Source of the DNA: CAZQVN01 sp964596775
GTDB taxonomy: Bacteria > Eisenbacteria > RBG-16-71-46 > JABDJR01 > JAWXBZ01
Reading direction: 5' to 3'
NCBI GenBank assembly: GCA_964596775.1
Contig: CAZQVN010000006.1
Coordinates: 66,843-130,842 of the forward strand
Length of the DNA stretch: 64,000 nucleotides
The number at the start of each line of letters is the position of its first letter. The stretch's first letter is position 1. The translations under genes were made by a program, and so were the position numbers. This document shows positions 27,952-36,222 of this stretch, piece after piece. The notes beneath the pieces are model-generated. The model ran no database searches. It was not told the origin of the DNA and was given only the letters and a program-made list of their open reading frames with translations.

Positions 27952-28610
27952 GACGACGCCACCACGAACCGGGCCTCCACGAGGTCGCCCAGTTTCATGT
28001 GCAACCGGTCGCCCGGACGGACGGGACCAACCCCCTCCGGGGTGCCGGTAAAGATCAGGTCGCCGCACTCCAGCGTGAAGATCGTGGACGCGTAGGCCAC
28101 GATCTCGTCCAGTCGGAACACCATCCGCGAGGTACTGGCCTTCTGCCGAACCTCGCCGTTGACGGTCAGGACCAGGTCCAGGTCGTGCGGATCCCTGATC
28201 TTGTCGGCCCTGACCAGCCGCGACAGCGGAGCCGCGCCGTCGAATCCCTTGGCCACGGTCCAGGGAAGACCTTTCTTCTTGGCTTCGGCCTGCACGTCAC
28301 GGGCGGTCAGGTCGAGCCCCACACCGTAGGCGCTCACGTAGTCGAGTGCCTCCGAGCGGGGGATCCGGTATCCCTCCATGCCGATCAGGGCCACCATCTC
28401 CACTTCGTGGTGCACATCGCCGGAGAAGTCGGGAAGGCGGATCGGCGTTTCCGGATCGACGAGCGCGGTGGCGGGCTTGAGAAACAGCACCGGCGTCCCG
28501 GGAACGGCCGCGCCCATCTCCGCGGCGTGATCCGCATAATTGCGTCCCACACAGATGATCTTGCGCACGGGGATCTCGTCCCCGGCCCCCTCAACCCGGA
28601 CCGTCGGCAC
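27948..28610 (-). CDS. fumarylacetoacetate hydrolase (FAH) family protein
   Basis: A 220-residue FAH-fold enzyme. The substrate/metal motifs are IICVGRNYADHAAEMG, LFLKPATALVD, VHHEVEMVALIG (metal-binding Glu pair), DLTARDVQ, AKGFDGAAPL and the C-terminal FTGTPEGVGPVRPGD. Members act on acylpyruvates, oxaloacetate or hydroxylated catechol-derived ketoacids; specificity is not visible. GTG at 28610 (ribosome-binding site GGGAGCGG) is preferred to an ATG at 28679 because it gives the family's length and overlaps the peptidase gene by only 20 bases. It is part of the four-gene coupled operon. Confidence 0.87.
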   Translation of the reverse strand: MPTVRVEGAGDEIPVRKIICVGRNYADHAAEMGAAVPGTPVLFLKPATALVDPETPIRLPDFSGDVHHEVEMVALIGMEGYRIPRSEALDYVSAYGVGLDLTARDVQAEAKKKGLPWTVAKGFDGAAPLSRLVRADKIRDPHDLDLVLTVNGEVRQKASTSRMVFRLDEIVAYASTIFTLECGDLIFTGTPEGVGPVRPGDRLHMKLGDLVEARFVVASS

Positions 28611-29550
28611 GATATCCGCTCCCTTCTTCCTCGATCCGGAAGGACTCCTCGATCCTCCGGGCCGTTCGCTCGTCGACATCCAGATGCTCGGCCATCTCTC
28701 CGAGCGTCAGGCTTCCTCCCCGGACGGCCATGACCGCAAGGCTCACGAACCGGGCCGACAGCGGCCGCCCGCCGGGCGGCCCGGTCTCGGAGGCGTCGTC
28801 CCGAACGGCCCGCATCATCGTGCCGATCTCCTCGCGACGCAGCCAGCCGTCCGCGAGCAGGCGTCCGATCACGGCCCGGTCATCCGCCTCGAAATAGGCC
28901 CGGAGCTGCCGCAGCAGGTCCACGCTGATCGGATCCCCCTTCTTCACCTCGGAGGCCTTGAGATAGAGATCCAGGTCGGGCCCGGGAACGAGGAACCCCC
29001 CGGCGAAAGCGTGAGCCCGCAGTTCCTCCGGGCTGTCCCCGGCTCCCTTTCCCTTGAGGCAGACCCACGTCCGGTACGGATCGTGATCGGCAAGGAAATG
29101 GCCGTACTCGTGGGCAAGGGCATAATCGCGGGCGGCCGGCGTGCCGGTCCCCGTCAGCAGGGCCGGTCCGAACTCGTCATCGAAGACGAACGCCCCGAGC
29201 AGGGGGATTTCCTCGGGGATCGGCAACTGAACGACCTTGAGTCCCTGGGCCTCGATCTCGGCGACGACGTCACCGATCGCCCCGTGGCCGAGGCCAAGCC
29301 GCTCCCGCTCGCGGGCCGCAAGGGCAAGCCCGGCGGCCAGCGGGTCGCTCGCGGGGTCGGGCCGGTCCGTGAACAGGTGCGCCGGAAACGTGAGCGGCAC
29401 CGCGCCGAGGGCCAGGCGCTCCAGCGCCGCGTAGCGGCCGATGATGGTGACGAATTGTTCCAGCACCGGTGAAGCCGCCGGGACGGACAGGCCGGCCTCG
29501 GCGGCGTGCGTCTTCAGCGCTTCGAGTGTTTTCAGGTTTGCCGCGTTCAT
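28591..29550 (-). CDS. ImmA/IrrE-family metallopeptidase
   Basis: A 319-residue protein with a zinc peptidase motif HEYGH (His147, Glu148, His151) and the downstream third-ligand region SPEELRAHAFAGGFLVP (Glu about 177), both characteristic of ImmA/IrrE (DUF955). Family members cleave repressors to switch on stress or mobile-element genes; the target is often encoded next door. Here no HTH repressor is adjacent. The C-terminal ~90 residues contain a possible winged-helix-like segment (LTLGEMAEHLDVDERTARRI), so a DNA-binding or oligomerisation function may be fused. It starts in a four-base overlap with the lipoprotein gene. Confidence 0.83.
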   Translation of the reverse strand: MNAANLKTLEALKTHAAEAGLSVPAASPVLEQFVTIIGRYAALERLALGAVPLTFPAHLFTDRPDPASDPLAAGLALAARERERLGLGHGAIGDVVAEIEAQGLKVVQLPIPEEIPLLGAFVFDDEFGPALLTGTGTPAARDYALAHEYGHFLADHDPYRTWVCLKGKGAGDSPEELRAHAFAGGFLVPGPDLDLYLKASEVKKGDPISVDLLRQLRAYFEADDRAVIGRLLADGWLRREEIGTMMRAVRDDASETGPPGGRPLSARFVSLAVMAVRGGSLTLGEMAEHLDVDERTARRIEESFRIEEEGSGYRADGPG

Positions 29551-30722
29551 TGAATCAGCTTTTCCAGAGTGCCCGTTTCGAGGTTCACGACGCCCAGAGC
29601 CGGCCCGCGGGTCCGCTCGGGCCCGCGCAGTATGACACAGGACAGCCGGCCGTCCGGAGCCAGCGCCATCTCGCCGGAACCGGCGAGCGGCAGCGGGAGG
29701 ATGCCGTCCAGGCTCATCGACTCGAGGTCCACGACATAGACTCCACGGGCGGAGGGGAACAGTGCCGAGCGATCATCCGCAACCATATCACTCGCCGGTT
29801 CGGGAAGCCCCAGCGATCCACCCTCCCGGCGGAATCGCGTGTCGAACTCCATCAGGCTCGTGACGTTCCGGTTGACCCCCATCACGAGAACTCCGCGCGG
29901 CGTGGCCACGATGCCCGTGTAGTCCAGCCCACCCGGCAGAGTATAACGGTCGAGAATCCGCAGGCTGTCGGTGTCCAGAACCGCGAGATAGCTGACCCTG
30001 TCCTCCGCGCTCTTCCCGACCGGATCGAAGTCGCTCCGTTCCCCACCCTCCTCGAGCAGGGTATACAGGCGATCCGTCCGTTCGTCCAGAACCAGCCCCC
30101 GCCTCTCGACGCGCGAGGGGATCGCGCCGATCCTGCGCCGCAGCACGACTTCGTCCGAGAGAAGATCGATACGCGACAACGTGGCCCCGCGTGCCTCTCC
30201 GGAACTCGAGGATTCCAGCGAGAACAGAAGCCCCTTGTGCTCGTGGACGGCCAGGCCGCGGCAGAAACCCGAGGATCGCAGCGGAATCGACAGCTGGATG
30301 GCCGGATGCCGGACATCGACCTTGAGAACCGCCCGGGCGAAGTCCACGTTGTCGAGGTTTTCCGGGCTGAACGTGCTGCCGATCACGTAGAGAAGGCCGT
30401 CCCGGGGATGAAACATCATGTTCTCGATATGCACGCCGTGGCCGAAATCGAGAATGCGCGTGACGCGGCCTTCCGGAATGATCACGTCCGTCAGTCCGCC
30501 GCTGACTCCGGATTCCGCGTACAGGTGTCGGCTGGAGGGATCGATTTCCAGCACCCGTCCGGAAAACAGGTTGTGCTGGAACGGGGCGAGTTCCGCCCCG
30601 CTTCGGTAGCCCAGTCCCGGATACGGCCACCGGGCGACATCCTTCCCGCCTTCGCCGCGATAAACCGGAGCGCAACCGGACACGAACAGAAGCACCATGA
30701 CAAGGACTCCGCGAAGGATCAT
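29547..30722 (-). CDS. lipoprotein with beta-propeller-like repeats
   Basis: A 391-residue lipoprotein: a signal peptide with lipobox VSGC (Cys17), then a short linker and repeated blocks of about 45 residues of the YncE/NHL propeller type (GLLYVIGSTFS; HKGLLFSLES; DRLYTLLEEGG; TPRGVLVMGVN; APDGRLSCVI). No catalytic residues are apparent, and such propellers usually bind ligands or partners at the periplasmic face. It is the first gene of the coupled operon lipoprotein, IrrE-like peptidase, FAH-family enzyme, TPR protein. Why a periplasmic propeller is tied to three cytosolic proteins is unclear. Confidence 0.75.
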   Translation of the reverse strand: MILRGVLVMVLLFVSGCAPVYRGEGGKDVARWPYPGLGYRSGAELAPFQHNLFSGRVLEIDPSSRHLYAESGVSGGLTDVIIPEGRVTRILDFGHGVHIENMMFHPRDGLLYVIGSTFSPENLDNVDFARAVLKVDVRHPAIQLSIPLRSSGFCRGLAVHEHKGLLFSLESSSSGEARGATLSRIDLLSDEVVLRRRIGAIPSRVERRGLVLDERTDRLYTLLEEGGERSDFDPVGKSAEDRVSYLAVLDTDSLRILDRYTLPGGLDYTGIVATPRGVLVMGVNRNVTSLMEFDTRFRREGGSLGLPEPASDMVADDRSALFPSARGVYVVDLESMSLDGILPLPLAGSGEMALAPDGRLSCVILRGPERTRGPALGVVNLETGTLEKLIQ

Positions 30723-30769
30723 CGGTGCATTCTAAACGGGAAAGGCCCCGCGGCAACAGGCGGATCCGC

Positions 30770-30798
30770 TTGACGCGGAACCATGGCCCACATAGGGT
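30770..30798 (+). promoter_or_regulatory. probable sigma-70 promoter of DUF6588 gene
   Basis: TTGACG at 30770-30775 and TAGGGT at 30793-30798 are 17 bases apart in the divergent spacer between the lipoprotein and the exported barrel gene. The -35 matches 5 of 6 consensus positions, the -10 only 3-4. Confidence 0.45.
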
Positions 30799-30879
30799 AG
30801 GCGGATCCGATCCTTCGATCGGTTGCGGACACGGCTCCGTGCTTCGAGCACCGGGCACAGGGTACACAGGGAGGTCTGA

Positions 30880-31797
30880 ATGAAACGTGTGATGTTTCTC
30901 TGCGTCCTCGCCGCCTTCGTCGCGACCGGACCCCATCCGGCCCGCGCGGACGAAGGCGGATCCAGCAGCATCGAGGACAACCTGTCGTCCTACACCGGCG
31001 CCAATGCCGAGGGGTACCTGAAACCCCTGCAGACCGCGCTGGGGCAGACGCTCAACTCCGGGGTCTTCATATACGCCGGCGTTCCCCGGGACGGCATCAC
31101 CGCGCGCCTGGAGATCAAGGCCATGGTCACGTCCTTCGGCGACGACGACCGCACGTTCACCGCGGTCACCGAGGACTATTTCGGAGAGCCCCGCACGGCG
31201 GTCGCTCCCACCGTCGTCGGGAGCGGAGAGGCCGCATCGGTCACCGACCCCTCGACCGGGGCGGTCTTCTACTTCCCCGGCGGATTCGATCTCAAGCATT
31301 TCGGTCTCGCCGTGCCCCAGGTGACCGTCGGCTCCGTGCTGGGTACGGAAGCGGTCGGGCGCTACATCAAGCTCGACACCGGGGACAATGAAATCGGCGA
31401 CATCAAGCTTGTCGGCCTCGGAGGGCGGCACAGCATTTCGAACTGGCTCCAGGGATTCCCGGTGGACCTGTCGGCCATGATCTTCTGGCAGCGGCTGGAA
31501 ATCGGAAAGGATTTCATCGAGTCGACGGCGCTCACCTACGGGGTCCAGGCCGGACGCTCGGCCGGCATCGCCAGTGTCTATGGCGGCCTGTCGGTCGACT
31601 CGATCGATCTCGACGTCACGTACACGTCGGATGCCGGGTCGGAGGATCCGACCGAAATCCAGGTCGAGTTCGACAAGGAATCCACGCTCCACCTGGCTCT
31701 CGGCGCCACGCTGCGACTCGGATTCCTGCACCTGAACGGCGAATTCAACCGGGCCGACCAGACGAGCTTCACGCTCGGTCTTGGTCTCGGCCAGTAG
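30880..31797 (+). CDS. exported DUF6588-like barrel protein
   Basis: A 305-residue protein with a signal peptide (about residues 1-23, cleavage after ARA). The mature sequence has the order typical, from memory, of DUF6588: an N-terminal GANAEGYLKPLQTALGQTLN block, beta strands with LPGGFD-like turns (YFPGGFDL), GGRHSISNWL, VDLSAMIFWQRLEIG and a repeated GLSVDSIDLDVTY strand. This reads as an outer-membrane beta-barrel; its role is unknown. An AGGGAGG ribosome-binding site precedes the ATG. The following exported gene starts five bases after the stop, so the two form an operon ending at the terminator at 32446. Confidence 0.78.
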   Translation: MKRVMFLCVLAAFVATGPHPARADEGGSSSIEDNLSSYTGANAEGYLKPLQTALGQTLNSGVFIYAGVPRDGITARLEIKAMVTSFGDDDRTFTAVTEDYFGEPRTAVAPTVVGSGEAASVTDPSTGAVFYFPGGFDLKHFGLAVPQVTVGSVLGTEAVGRYIKLDTGDNEIGDIKLVGLGGRHSISNWLQGFPVDLSAMIFWQRLEIGKDFIESTALTYGVQAGRSAGIASVYGGLSVDSIDLDVTYTSDAGSEDPTEIQVEFDKESTLHLALGATLRLGFLHLNGEFNRADQTSFTLGLGLGQ

Positions 31798-31802
31798 GAG
31801 GG

Positions 31803-32420
31803 ATGATGAAACTGCGCAAATCGCTGAACCTCCTGCTGCTCGCATCGCTGTTCATGGTGTTCCACGGAGAGTCGTGCCTCATCGAGGAACGCGAAACGGA
31901 TTTCGTGATCCGGGCCGACATACCGGCCGTCTGGCACACGGAGGGGACGAACAGTTCGGGAAGCGAGTCCGTGTTCGTTTCCGCGGCCACCGAAGTCGAT
32001 AACGCGCTGGGTGACCTCGACGGCGATGCCGTCGTGGACGAAATCGTGATCTCCGGCGCCTGCTACGAGGTACTCGAGAACAACGGGTTCATCGGGGCGC
32101 ACTCCGGCAACGTCACCGTGGCCGCAACCGGACAATCCCCGCTGGCGTTGCTCTCGTTCAACTCGCCGTCGAACGCCGCCGGATCGACGGGCAGTTCGGC
32201 CGGGGCGGAAGTTTCGCTGTCGGCGGCCGGAGTCAACTTCATCAACGGGCGTCTCGCCCAGTACCTGTCCACCCGCGACGCCCAGTTGCTGGAGTTCACG
32301 TTCGCGGCCACCTGGAACTCGACCCCCCCGACCGGCGGACAGGCGTACGACTTCGACTGGAAGACCTGCGTCGTGCTTCAGATCAAGGGAACCCTGACCC
32401 TGGATGTGTTCGATCCCTGA
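31803..32420 (+). CDS. small exported protein of unknown function
   Basis: A 205-residue protein with an N-terminal signal sequence (about residues 1-23; the tail HGESC is a weak, atypical lipobox). The mature part is rich in Ser, Gly and Asn and strand-forming residues, with a VFVSAATEVDNALGDLDGD segment resembling a calcium-binding loop. No family is recognised. It follows the DUF6588-like gene by five bases and ends before a strong terminator, so it is co-transcribed with it and may form a complex with the barrel. Confidence 0.6.
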   Translation: MMKLRKSLNLLLLASLFMVFHGESCLIEERETDFVIRADIPAVWHTEGTNSSGSESVFVSAATEVDNALGDLDGDAVVDEIVISGACYEVLENNGFIGAHSGNVTVAATGQSPLALLSFNSPSNAAGSTGSSAGAEVSLSAAGVNFINGRLAQYLSTRDAQLLEFTFAATWNSTPPTGGQAYDFDWKTCVVLQIKGTLTLDVFDP

Positions 32421-32445
32421 CCCGCCCGCCTGCGCCTGAAAAAGG

Positions 32446-32482
32446 AAGGAGCCGGAAACTTCAGGTTTCCGGCTCCTTTTTT
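32446..32482. terminator. bidirectional rho-independent terminator
   Basis: A 14-bp perfect stem (32446-32459 with 32465-32478) closes a 5-base loop and is followed by TTTTTT (32477-32482) on the plus strand. On the minus strand the hairpin is followed by CCTTTTT, so it also serves the convergent signalling operon ending at 32505. Confidence 0.92.
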
Positions 32483-32504
32483 CCCTGTCGGTCGTCGGGG
32501 CCGC

Positions 32505-33593
32505 TCAGCCCGCCTTCCTTCGTTCGGGCTTCGGCGCCCCGGGAATATCGAGCATGGTCACTCCCCGGCTGTACTCCTTGAACGTCGGCGCGGTCAGATC
32601 CTTGAGCCTCGCGGACAGGTCCACGATCCGCAGGGCCGACTCCTCGATCACCTTGAGCCCGGCTACCGTCTTTTCGTCGAGACCTCCCGAACGGGCCAGG
32701 AGTATCTGGGCCCGGCCGAGGATCGCCGCGAGCGGGTTGTTGATTTCGTGGTTGAGCGCCGCCCACGTATCGAGCACGGCGGTCAGGCGGCCATTGCGGA
32801 GAATCTCCTCCTGGAGGCGCCGCTCCTCCGTCACGTCTTCGAGGAGAAGGATCATCAGCGGCTCCCGGCCGGCCGTGGCCGGCACGCGGAAGAGCTTGCG
32901 ATGAATCGTCCGGACGTGATCCGCCGGGCCCGTCACCTGGATCTCCGCGGCGGGCATCGGACCGTCACCATGGGCCTTCGGAGGGCCCGCGCCATCCGGA
33001 GTGTGCCGGCAGGACTCGAGCTCCGGAACCAGGCCCGGGTTGGCGGCGAGAAGAGACTCGGCCTCGCTGTTCGAGAAGAGGTGCTCCCCTTTCTCGTTCA
33101 GGACGACGACACCCGAGGGAAGGTTTTCCAGCGTGGCCTGCAGCAGGCTCCGGACCTCTTCCGCGTCGTTCAGAGCCTCGCCAAGCAGGGCCGCCGACTT
33201 CCGGATTTCCTGGTTGCGGCTGCGCAGATGGGAAAACAGCTGCGCCTTTTCCTTGAGCAGAACGGCCTGGGAGGAGAACAGGATGAGCAGGCTCAGTTGC
33301 TGCTTCTGCTCCTGCGTCATCTCGTGACCGGCCTTCGGCAGAATGGACGCCCCGGGAAACTGGTCCAGCCGCCGCGAGTACTCTTCGAGAATCGCGTTGA
33401 AGAGTTCCTGCGGATCGTCCACCTGGTCGAGGAGCTCCATCGTGGCTTCGAAAACCCGGTTCATGTCGGCACGCTTGATCTCAACGGCCTTCAGGTCCAT
33501 GCCGAATTTCTCGACACCGTCGCCATCGGGCCCGGGTTCGCCGTCATTCATTCCGGGGTAAAGAGGTGTGACCCTGCCGCGCCGATTCGCCAT
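32505..33593 (-). CDS. PAS-HisKA protein lacking an ATPase domain
   Basis: A 362-residue protein. The N-terminal region (about 45-140) is helical. Residues 165-250 are a PAS-like domain (ENLPSGVVVLNEKGEHLFSN). The C-terminal part contains a HisKA dimerisation helix with a canonical H-box (NHEINNPLAAILGRAQILL), whose His would be phosphorylated. The sequence stops about 60 residues later without N, G1, F or G2 boxes, so it cannot bind ATP. It begins one base from the end of the CheW gene. A separate RsbW-like ATPase is encoded two genes upstream, raising the possibility that a trans-acting ATPase supplies the missing domain. Confidence 0.75.
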   Translation of the reverse strand: MANRRGRVTPLYPGMNDGEPGPDGDGVEKFGMDLKAVEIKRADMNRVFEATMELLDQVDDPQELFNAILEEYSRRLDQFPGASILPKAGHEMTQEQKQQLSLLILFSSQAVLLKEKAQLFSHLRSRNQEIRKSAALLGEALNDAEEVRSLLQATLENLPSGVVVLNEKGEHLFSNSEAESLLAANPGLVPELESCRHTPDGAGPPKAHGDGPMPAAEIQVTGPADHVRTIHRKLFRVPATAGREPLMILLLEDVTEERRLQEEILRNGRLTAVLDTWAALNHEINNPLAAILGRAQILLARSGGLDEKTVAGLKVIEESALRIVDLSARLKDLTAPTFKEYSRGVTMLDIPGAPKPERRKAG

Positions 33594-33594
33594 G

Positions 33595-34029
33595 TCAATG
33601 CACCGGTGCCGGGCGGAGGTTGACGAGCAGGATCGGCACATCGCCGAGTTCCACGAAACCCCACGGGCCCCGGAGATCCTCGCCGCCGCCCGGCAGGAGG
33701 CGGTACAGGCGATCACCCGGCGTGACGCGCAGTACATCGTGCGCGGCGTCGACACCGACGCCGAGCAGGCCCCGCGGCGCCCGGAACAGGATGACGGCGC
33801 CGGGGGTGCGGGCCCCCCGCACGCCGGCGGGAAAGATGTTTTCCGGGCTCAGCAGCGGCACGTCCAGCCCCTGGAAGGGGATGGATCCGCAGTCCCCGTC
33901 GGCCAGGAGCGACACGTCGGAGAGGACCCCGACGACCTGTTCCAGCGGGGCGGCCATGCGCAGTCCGCCCACGGTGAACGTGAGGAGTTCGAGTTCGACG
34001 AGCGCCGCCTGGCGATGTGCCCACTTCAT
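33595..34029 (-). CDS. CheW-like domain protein
   Basis: A 144-residue CheW-type scaffold fold: ELELLTFTVGGLRMAAPLEQV at the N-terminus, then AVILFRAPRGLLGVGVD, and a C-terminal LGDVPILLVNLR strand. CheW normally couples receptors to CheA kinase, but no CheA, MCP or CheY is nearby. Here the gene overlaps the RsbW-like ATPase gene by four bases and is followed by the PAS-HisKA gene. It probably acts as a protein-protein adaptor inside the partner-switching module. The fold is assigned from motif order only. Confidence 0.75.
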   Translation of the reverse strand: MKWAHRQAALVELELLTFTVGGLRMAAPLEQVVGVLSDVSLLADGDCGSIPFQGLDVPLLSPENIFPAGVRGARTPGAVILFRAPRGLLGVGVDAAHDVLRVTPGDRLYRLLPGGGEDLRGPWGFVELGDVPILLVNLRPAPVH

Positions 34030-34469
34030 GAGGCCGCCCTTCGCGACGCGCGGAATCGCGACATGTGAAGCTCGTTGATCCCGTCAGCGGTTCGCAGGTA
34101 GCGGACCTCGTCCATGATCCGATGGATCAGGTGGATTCCGTAGCCGCCTTCGGCGAGCGCTTCGGCTTCGGGCACCGCGATCGTCGCCGGCGGAGAAAAC
34201 GCGCGGGGCGCCTGATCCCGGATCACGATCCGGACGGCATCGCGCCGGGCCTCGATCTCGATGTCGATCGGTTCTCCGCTCCGCCCTTCGTAAGCGTGCC
34301 TCATGACGTTGCTCAGGGCCTCGCCGAACGCCAGGGTGCATTCGGCCCGGTCGTCGCTCGAAAGCCCGGCGATCTCCATCTGGCCCGCAACCCAGCGGCG
34401 GGCCCGACGAGCCTCGTCATGGGAGCTCCGAATCCGGAGCGTTCCGCTTCCCTGGTCGGGGGAGGTCAC
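34026..34469 (-). CDS. RsbW/SpoIIAB-type anti-sigma factor serine kinase (HATPase_c_2)
   Basis: A 147-residue stand-alone GHKL ATPase. The N-box is FGEALSNVMRHAYEG with catalytic Glu50 and Mg-binding Asn54. The G1 position is IRDQAPRAFSP, which lacks the usual glycine of DxGxGF, and G2 is GGYGIHLIHRIMDEV. Proteins of this type phosphorylate a STAS antagonist and, when free, hold a sigma factor. It is preceded by a STAS gene 15 bases upstream, and overlaps the CheW gene by four bases. No sigma factor gene is present in the cluster, so the final target is elsewhere or is a non-sigma partner. Confidence 0.85.
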   Translation of the reverse strand: MTSPDQGSGTLRIRSSHDEARRARRWVAGQMEIAGLSSDDRAECTLAFGEALSNVMRHAYEGRSGEPIDIEIEARRDAVRIVIRDQAPRAFSPPATIAVPEAEALAEGGYGIHLIHRIMDEVRYLRTADGINELHMSRFRASRRAAS

Positions 34470-34484
34470 CGCGGGCTCTTCGGC

Positions 34485-34814
34485 TCAGGCCGCTTTGGCG
34501 GAGGCCGCGTCGGGATAGATCGTGAAGATCTTGTCGAGGCGCGTCAGCTGGAAAATCTTCATGGCGTCGCGCTGCACGGCACAGAGCGCCAGGGAACCGC
34601 CGCGGGTCCGGATCTCCTTGTACAGCTTGACCAGCGCCGCCAGCCCGGAACTGTCCAGGTAGTGCACCTTTTCCATGTTCACGAGAAAGGCGGTGCTGCC
34701 CGATTCGATCGAGCCCATGAACCGGTTCTGCATTTCGGCGGCCGACCCCGAGTCCAGGTCGCCGTCGAGCTGGAAGACGGTCCAGCCATCCTTCTCTTCG
34801 ACTTCGATATTCAT
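34485..34814 (-). CDS. STAS-domain anti-sigma factor antagonist
   Basis: A 109-residue STAS domain protein: strand WTVFQLDGDLDSGSA, then VNMEKVHYLDSSGLAALVKLY. The phosphorylatable Ser is Ser55 or Ser56 in the DSSGL motif (as in SpoIIAA and RsbV). When unphosphorylated it should bind the RsbW-like ATPase encoded just downstream and release that protein's partner. It has a GGAGGACGAG ribosome-binding site before the ATG at 34814. It is the first gene of the signalling operon that runs to 32505. The last residues (PDAASAKAA) are low complexity. Confidence 0.9.
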   Translation of the reverse strand: MNIEVEEKDGWTVFQLDGDLDSGSAAEMQNRFMGSIESGSTAFLVNMEKVHYLDSSGLAALVKLYKEIRTRGGSLALCAVQRDAMKIFQLTRLDKIFTIYPDAASAKAA

Positions 34815-34940
34815 CTCGTCCTCCAGTGACCTGGGTCGGTTTGCCCGACCTGCCGGGATCTCGTATCGCTACGCACACGGAAATCATCGGCAGAGTCACC
34901 GGAGGGCTTGAGATCTTTGAGAACTCTATGAAATAAGGAG

Positions 34941-36110
34941 TTAGCGAAGCTCGGCGACGCTGGATGCCTCGAAATACCGGACAATCCCGTCGGCGACACG
35001 CTTGCTGAAGGCGTTTCGGAACGATTCGCTGGCCAGCCGCTTGTTCTCGGCCGGATTCGTGATGAAAGCCGTCTCGACGAGAATCGAGGGAATCCGGGGG
35101 GACTTGAGCACGACGAAACCTGCCTGCTTGACCCCGCGGGTCTTGAGCACGCTGTAGGTGCGCAGCGCATTGACCACGGATTCGGCGAGGAGCGACCCCC
35201 GGGCGAGCATGTCCGTCTGCTGCATGTCGAAGAGGATGCCCGAAACGTCATCGTCCGCCTCGGGCGCCACACCGCCCATCAGGTCGGCGGAGTTTTCCAG
35301 CTGGGCCAGTTCCCGCGACGCCTCGTCCGTCGCTCCGGACAGGGAAAGGAAATAGACCTCCGTTCCGTGGGCGGTACTGCTCTTCGAGGCGTTGGCGTGA
35401 ATGCTCACGAACACGTCGGCGTTCTTCTGCTCGGCAATGCGGGAGCGCCCGCGCAGCGGGATGAAGACGTCGGAATCGCGGGTCAGGTAGGCCTTGAAGC
35501 CTGGTCGGCTGTTCAGTTCCGCCGCCACGCCCCGCGCCACGTCGAGGCACACGTCCTTCTCGTTCAGCGAGAAACCGCGGGCGCCGGGGTCCTGTCCGCC
35601 GTGTCCGGCGTCCACGACGACGATGTACGGACCGGACCGCGGAGGGGGAGCCTTGACGGTCGGGGATCTCTGGACGGGGAGGTCCGGCACCGGGGCAGGC
35701 GCCTTGGGCGGCGGGCCCCCGAAAACGTCCACGACGTAACGGTGCGGGAGATCCCCTTCGGCGGGAACCTCGAACACCCGGTAATCCTTGAATCCCACGG
35801 CGTCCAGGACGAAACGCGCCTTGCCGGAATAGTATCCGATGCGCACCCGGGACACGATCCCGTCATTGATGATCAGGGGCTCGAGTCCGGGAGCGGGGCT
35901 TCCGGTGATGTCGATGACGATGCGCGGAGGGTTGTCCAGGGTCTCGTGGGAAAACGGCGCCGGCGAACGAGACTCGATCACGAGCCGGGTGTGCCCTTCG
36001 GAACTGGAGTAGCGCAGCCCGGTGACCACGGTCGAGGCGGCCGCGCCCGCGGGGGAAGAACCCGCGAGAAGAAGGAAGACCGCGGCAAGTACTGGAAACA
36101 TCTGCTTCAT
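34941..36110 (-). CDS. N-acetylmuramoyl-L-alanine amidase with AMIN domain
   Basis: A 389-residue exported cell-wall hydrolase cleaving the amide bond between muramic acid and the stem peptide. Residues 1-22 are a signal peptide. An AMIN-type beta domain follows (about 25-125; STVVTGLRYSSSEGHTRLVI), then a Pro-rich linker and the Amidase_3 domain (about 160-385). Zinc ligands appear in VVVDAGHGGQDPGARG (His), LNEKDVCLD (Glu) and VSIHANA (His), with the catalytic Glu in VETAFITNP. The ATG at 36110 has a GGAGAGCG ribosome-binding site. It lies downstream of an M23 peptidase gene on the same strand, suggesting a cell-division/separation unit. Confidence 0.92.
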   Translation of the reverse strand: MKQMFPVLAAVFLLLAGSSPAGAAASTVVTGLRYSSSEGHTRLVIESRSPAPFSHETLDNPPRIVIDITGSPAPGLEPLIINDGIVSRVRIGYYSGKARFVLDAVGFKDYRVFEVPAEGDLPHRYVVDVFGGPPPKAPAPVPDLPVQRSPTVKAPPPRSGPYIVVVDAGHGGQDPGARGFSLNEKDVCLDVARGVAAELNSRPGFKAYLTRDSDVFIPLRGRSRIAEQKNADVFVSIHANASKSSTAHGTEVYFLSLSGATDEASRELAQLENSADLMGGVAPEADDDVSGILFDMQQTDMLARGSLLAESVVNALRTYSVLKTRGVKQAGFVVLKSPRIPSILVETAFITNPAENKRLASESFRNAFSKRVADGIVRYFEASSVAELR

Positions 36111-36222
36111 TCGCTCTCCTCCGTCGTTTCCCCCGCACCGGACACCATTGACGCGCAACGCCCGTGCACACCGCCTCGCCGCGCCGCGCTTTCCCGGAAC
36201 GCCGCCAGAGACCCCGCGGCGC

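Noticed and set aside
29788..31845. Minus-strand open frame of about 685 codons spanning the propeller lipoprotein and the DUF6588-like gene
   Set aside because: Shadow frame crossing a divergent promoter region; no motifs.
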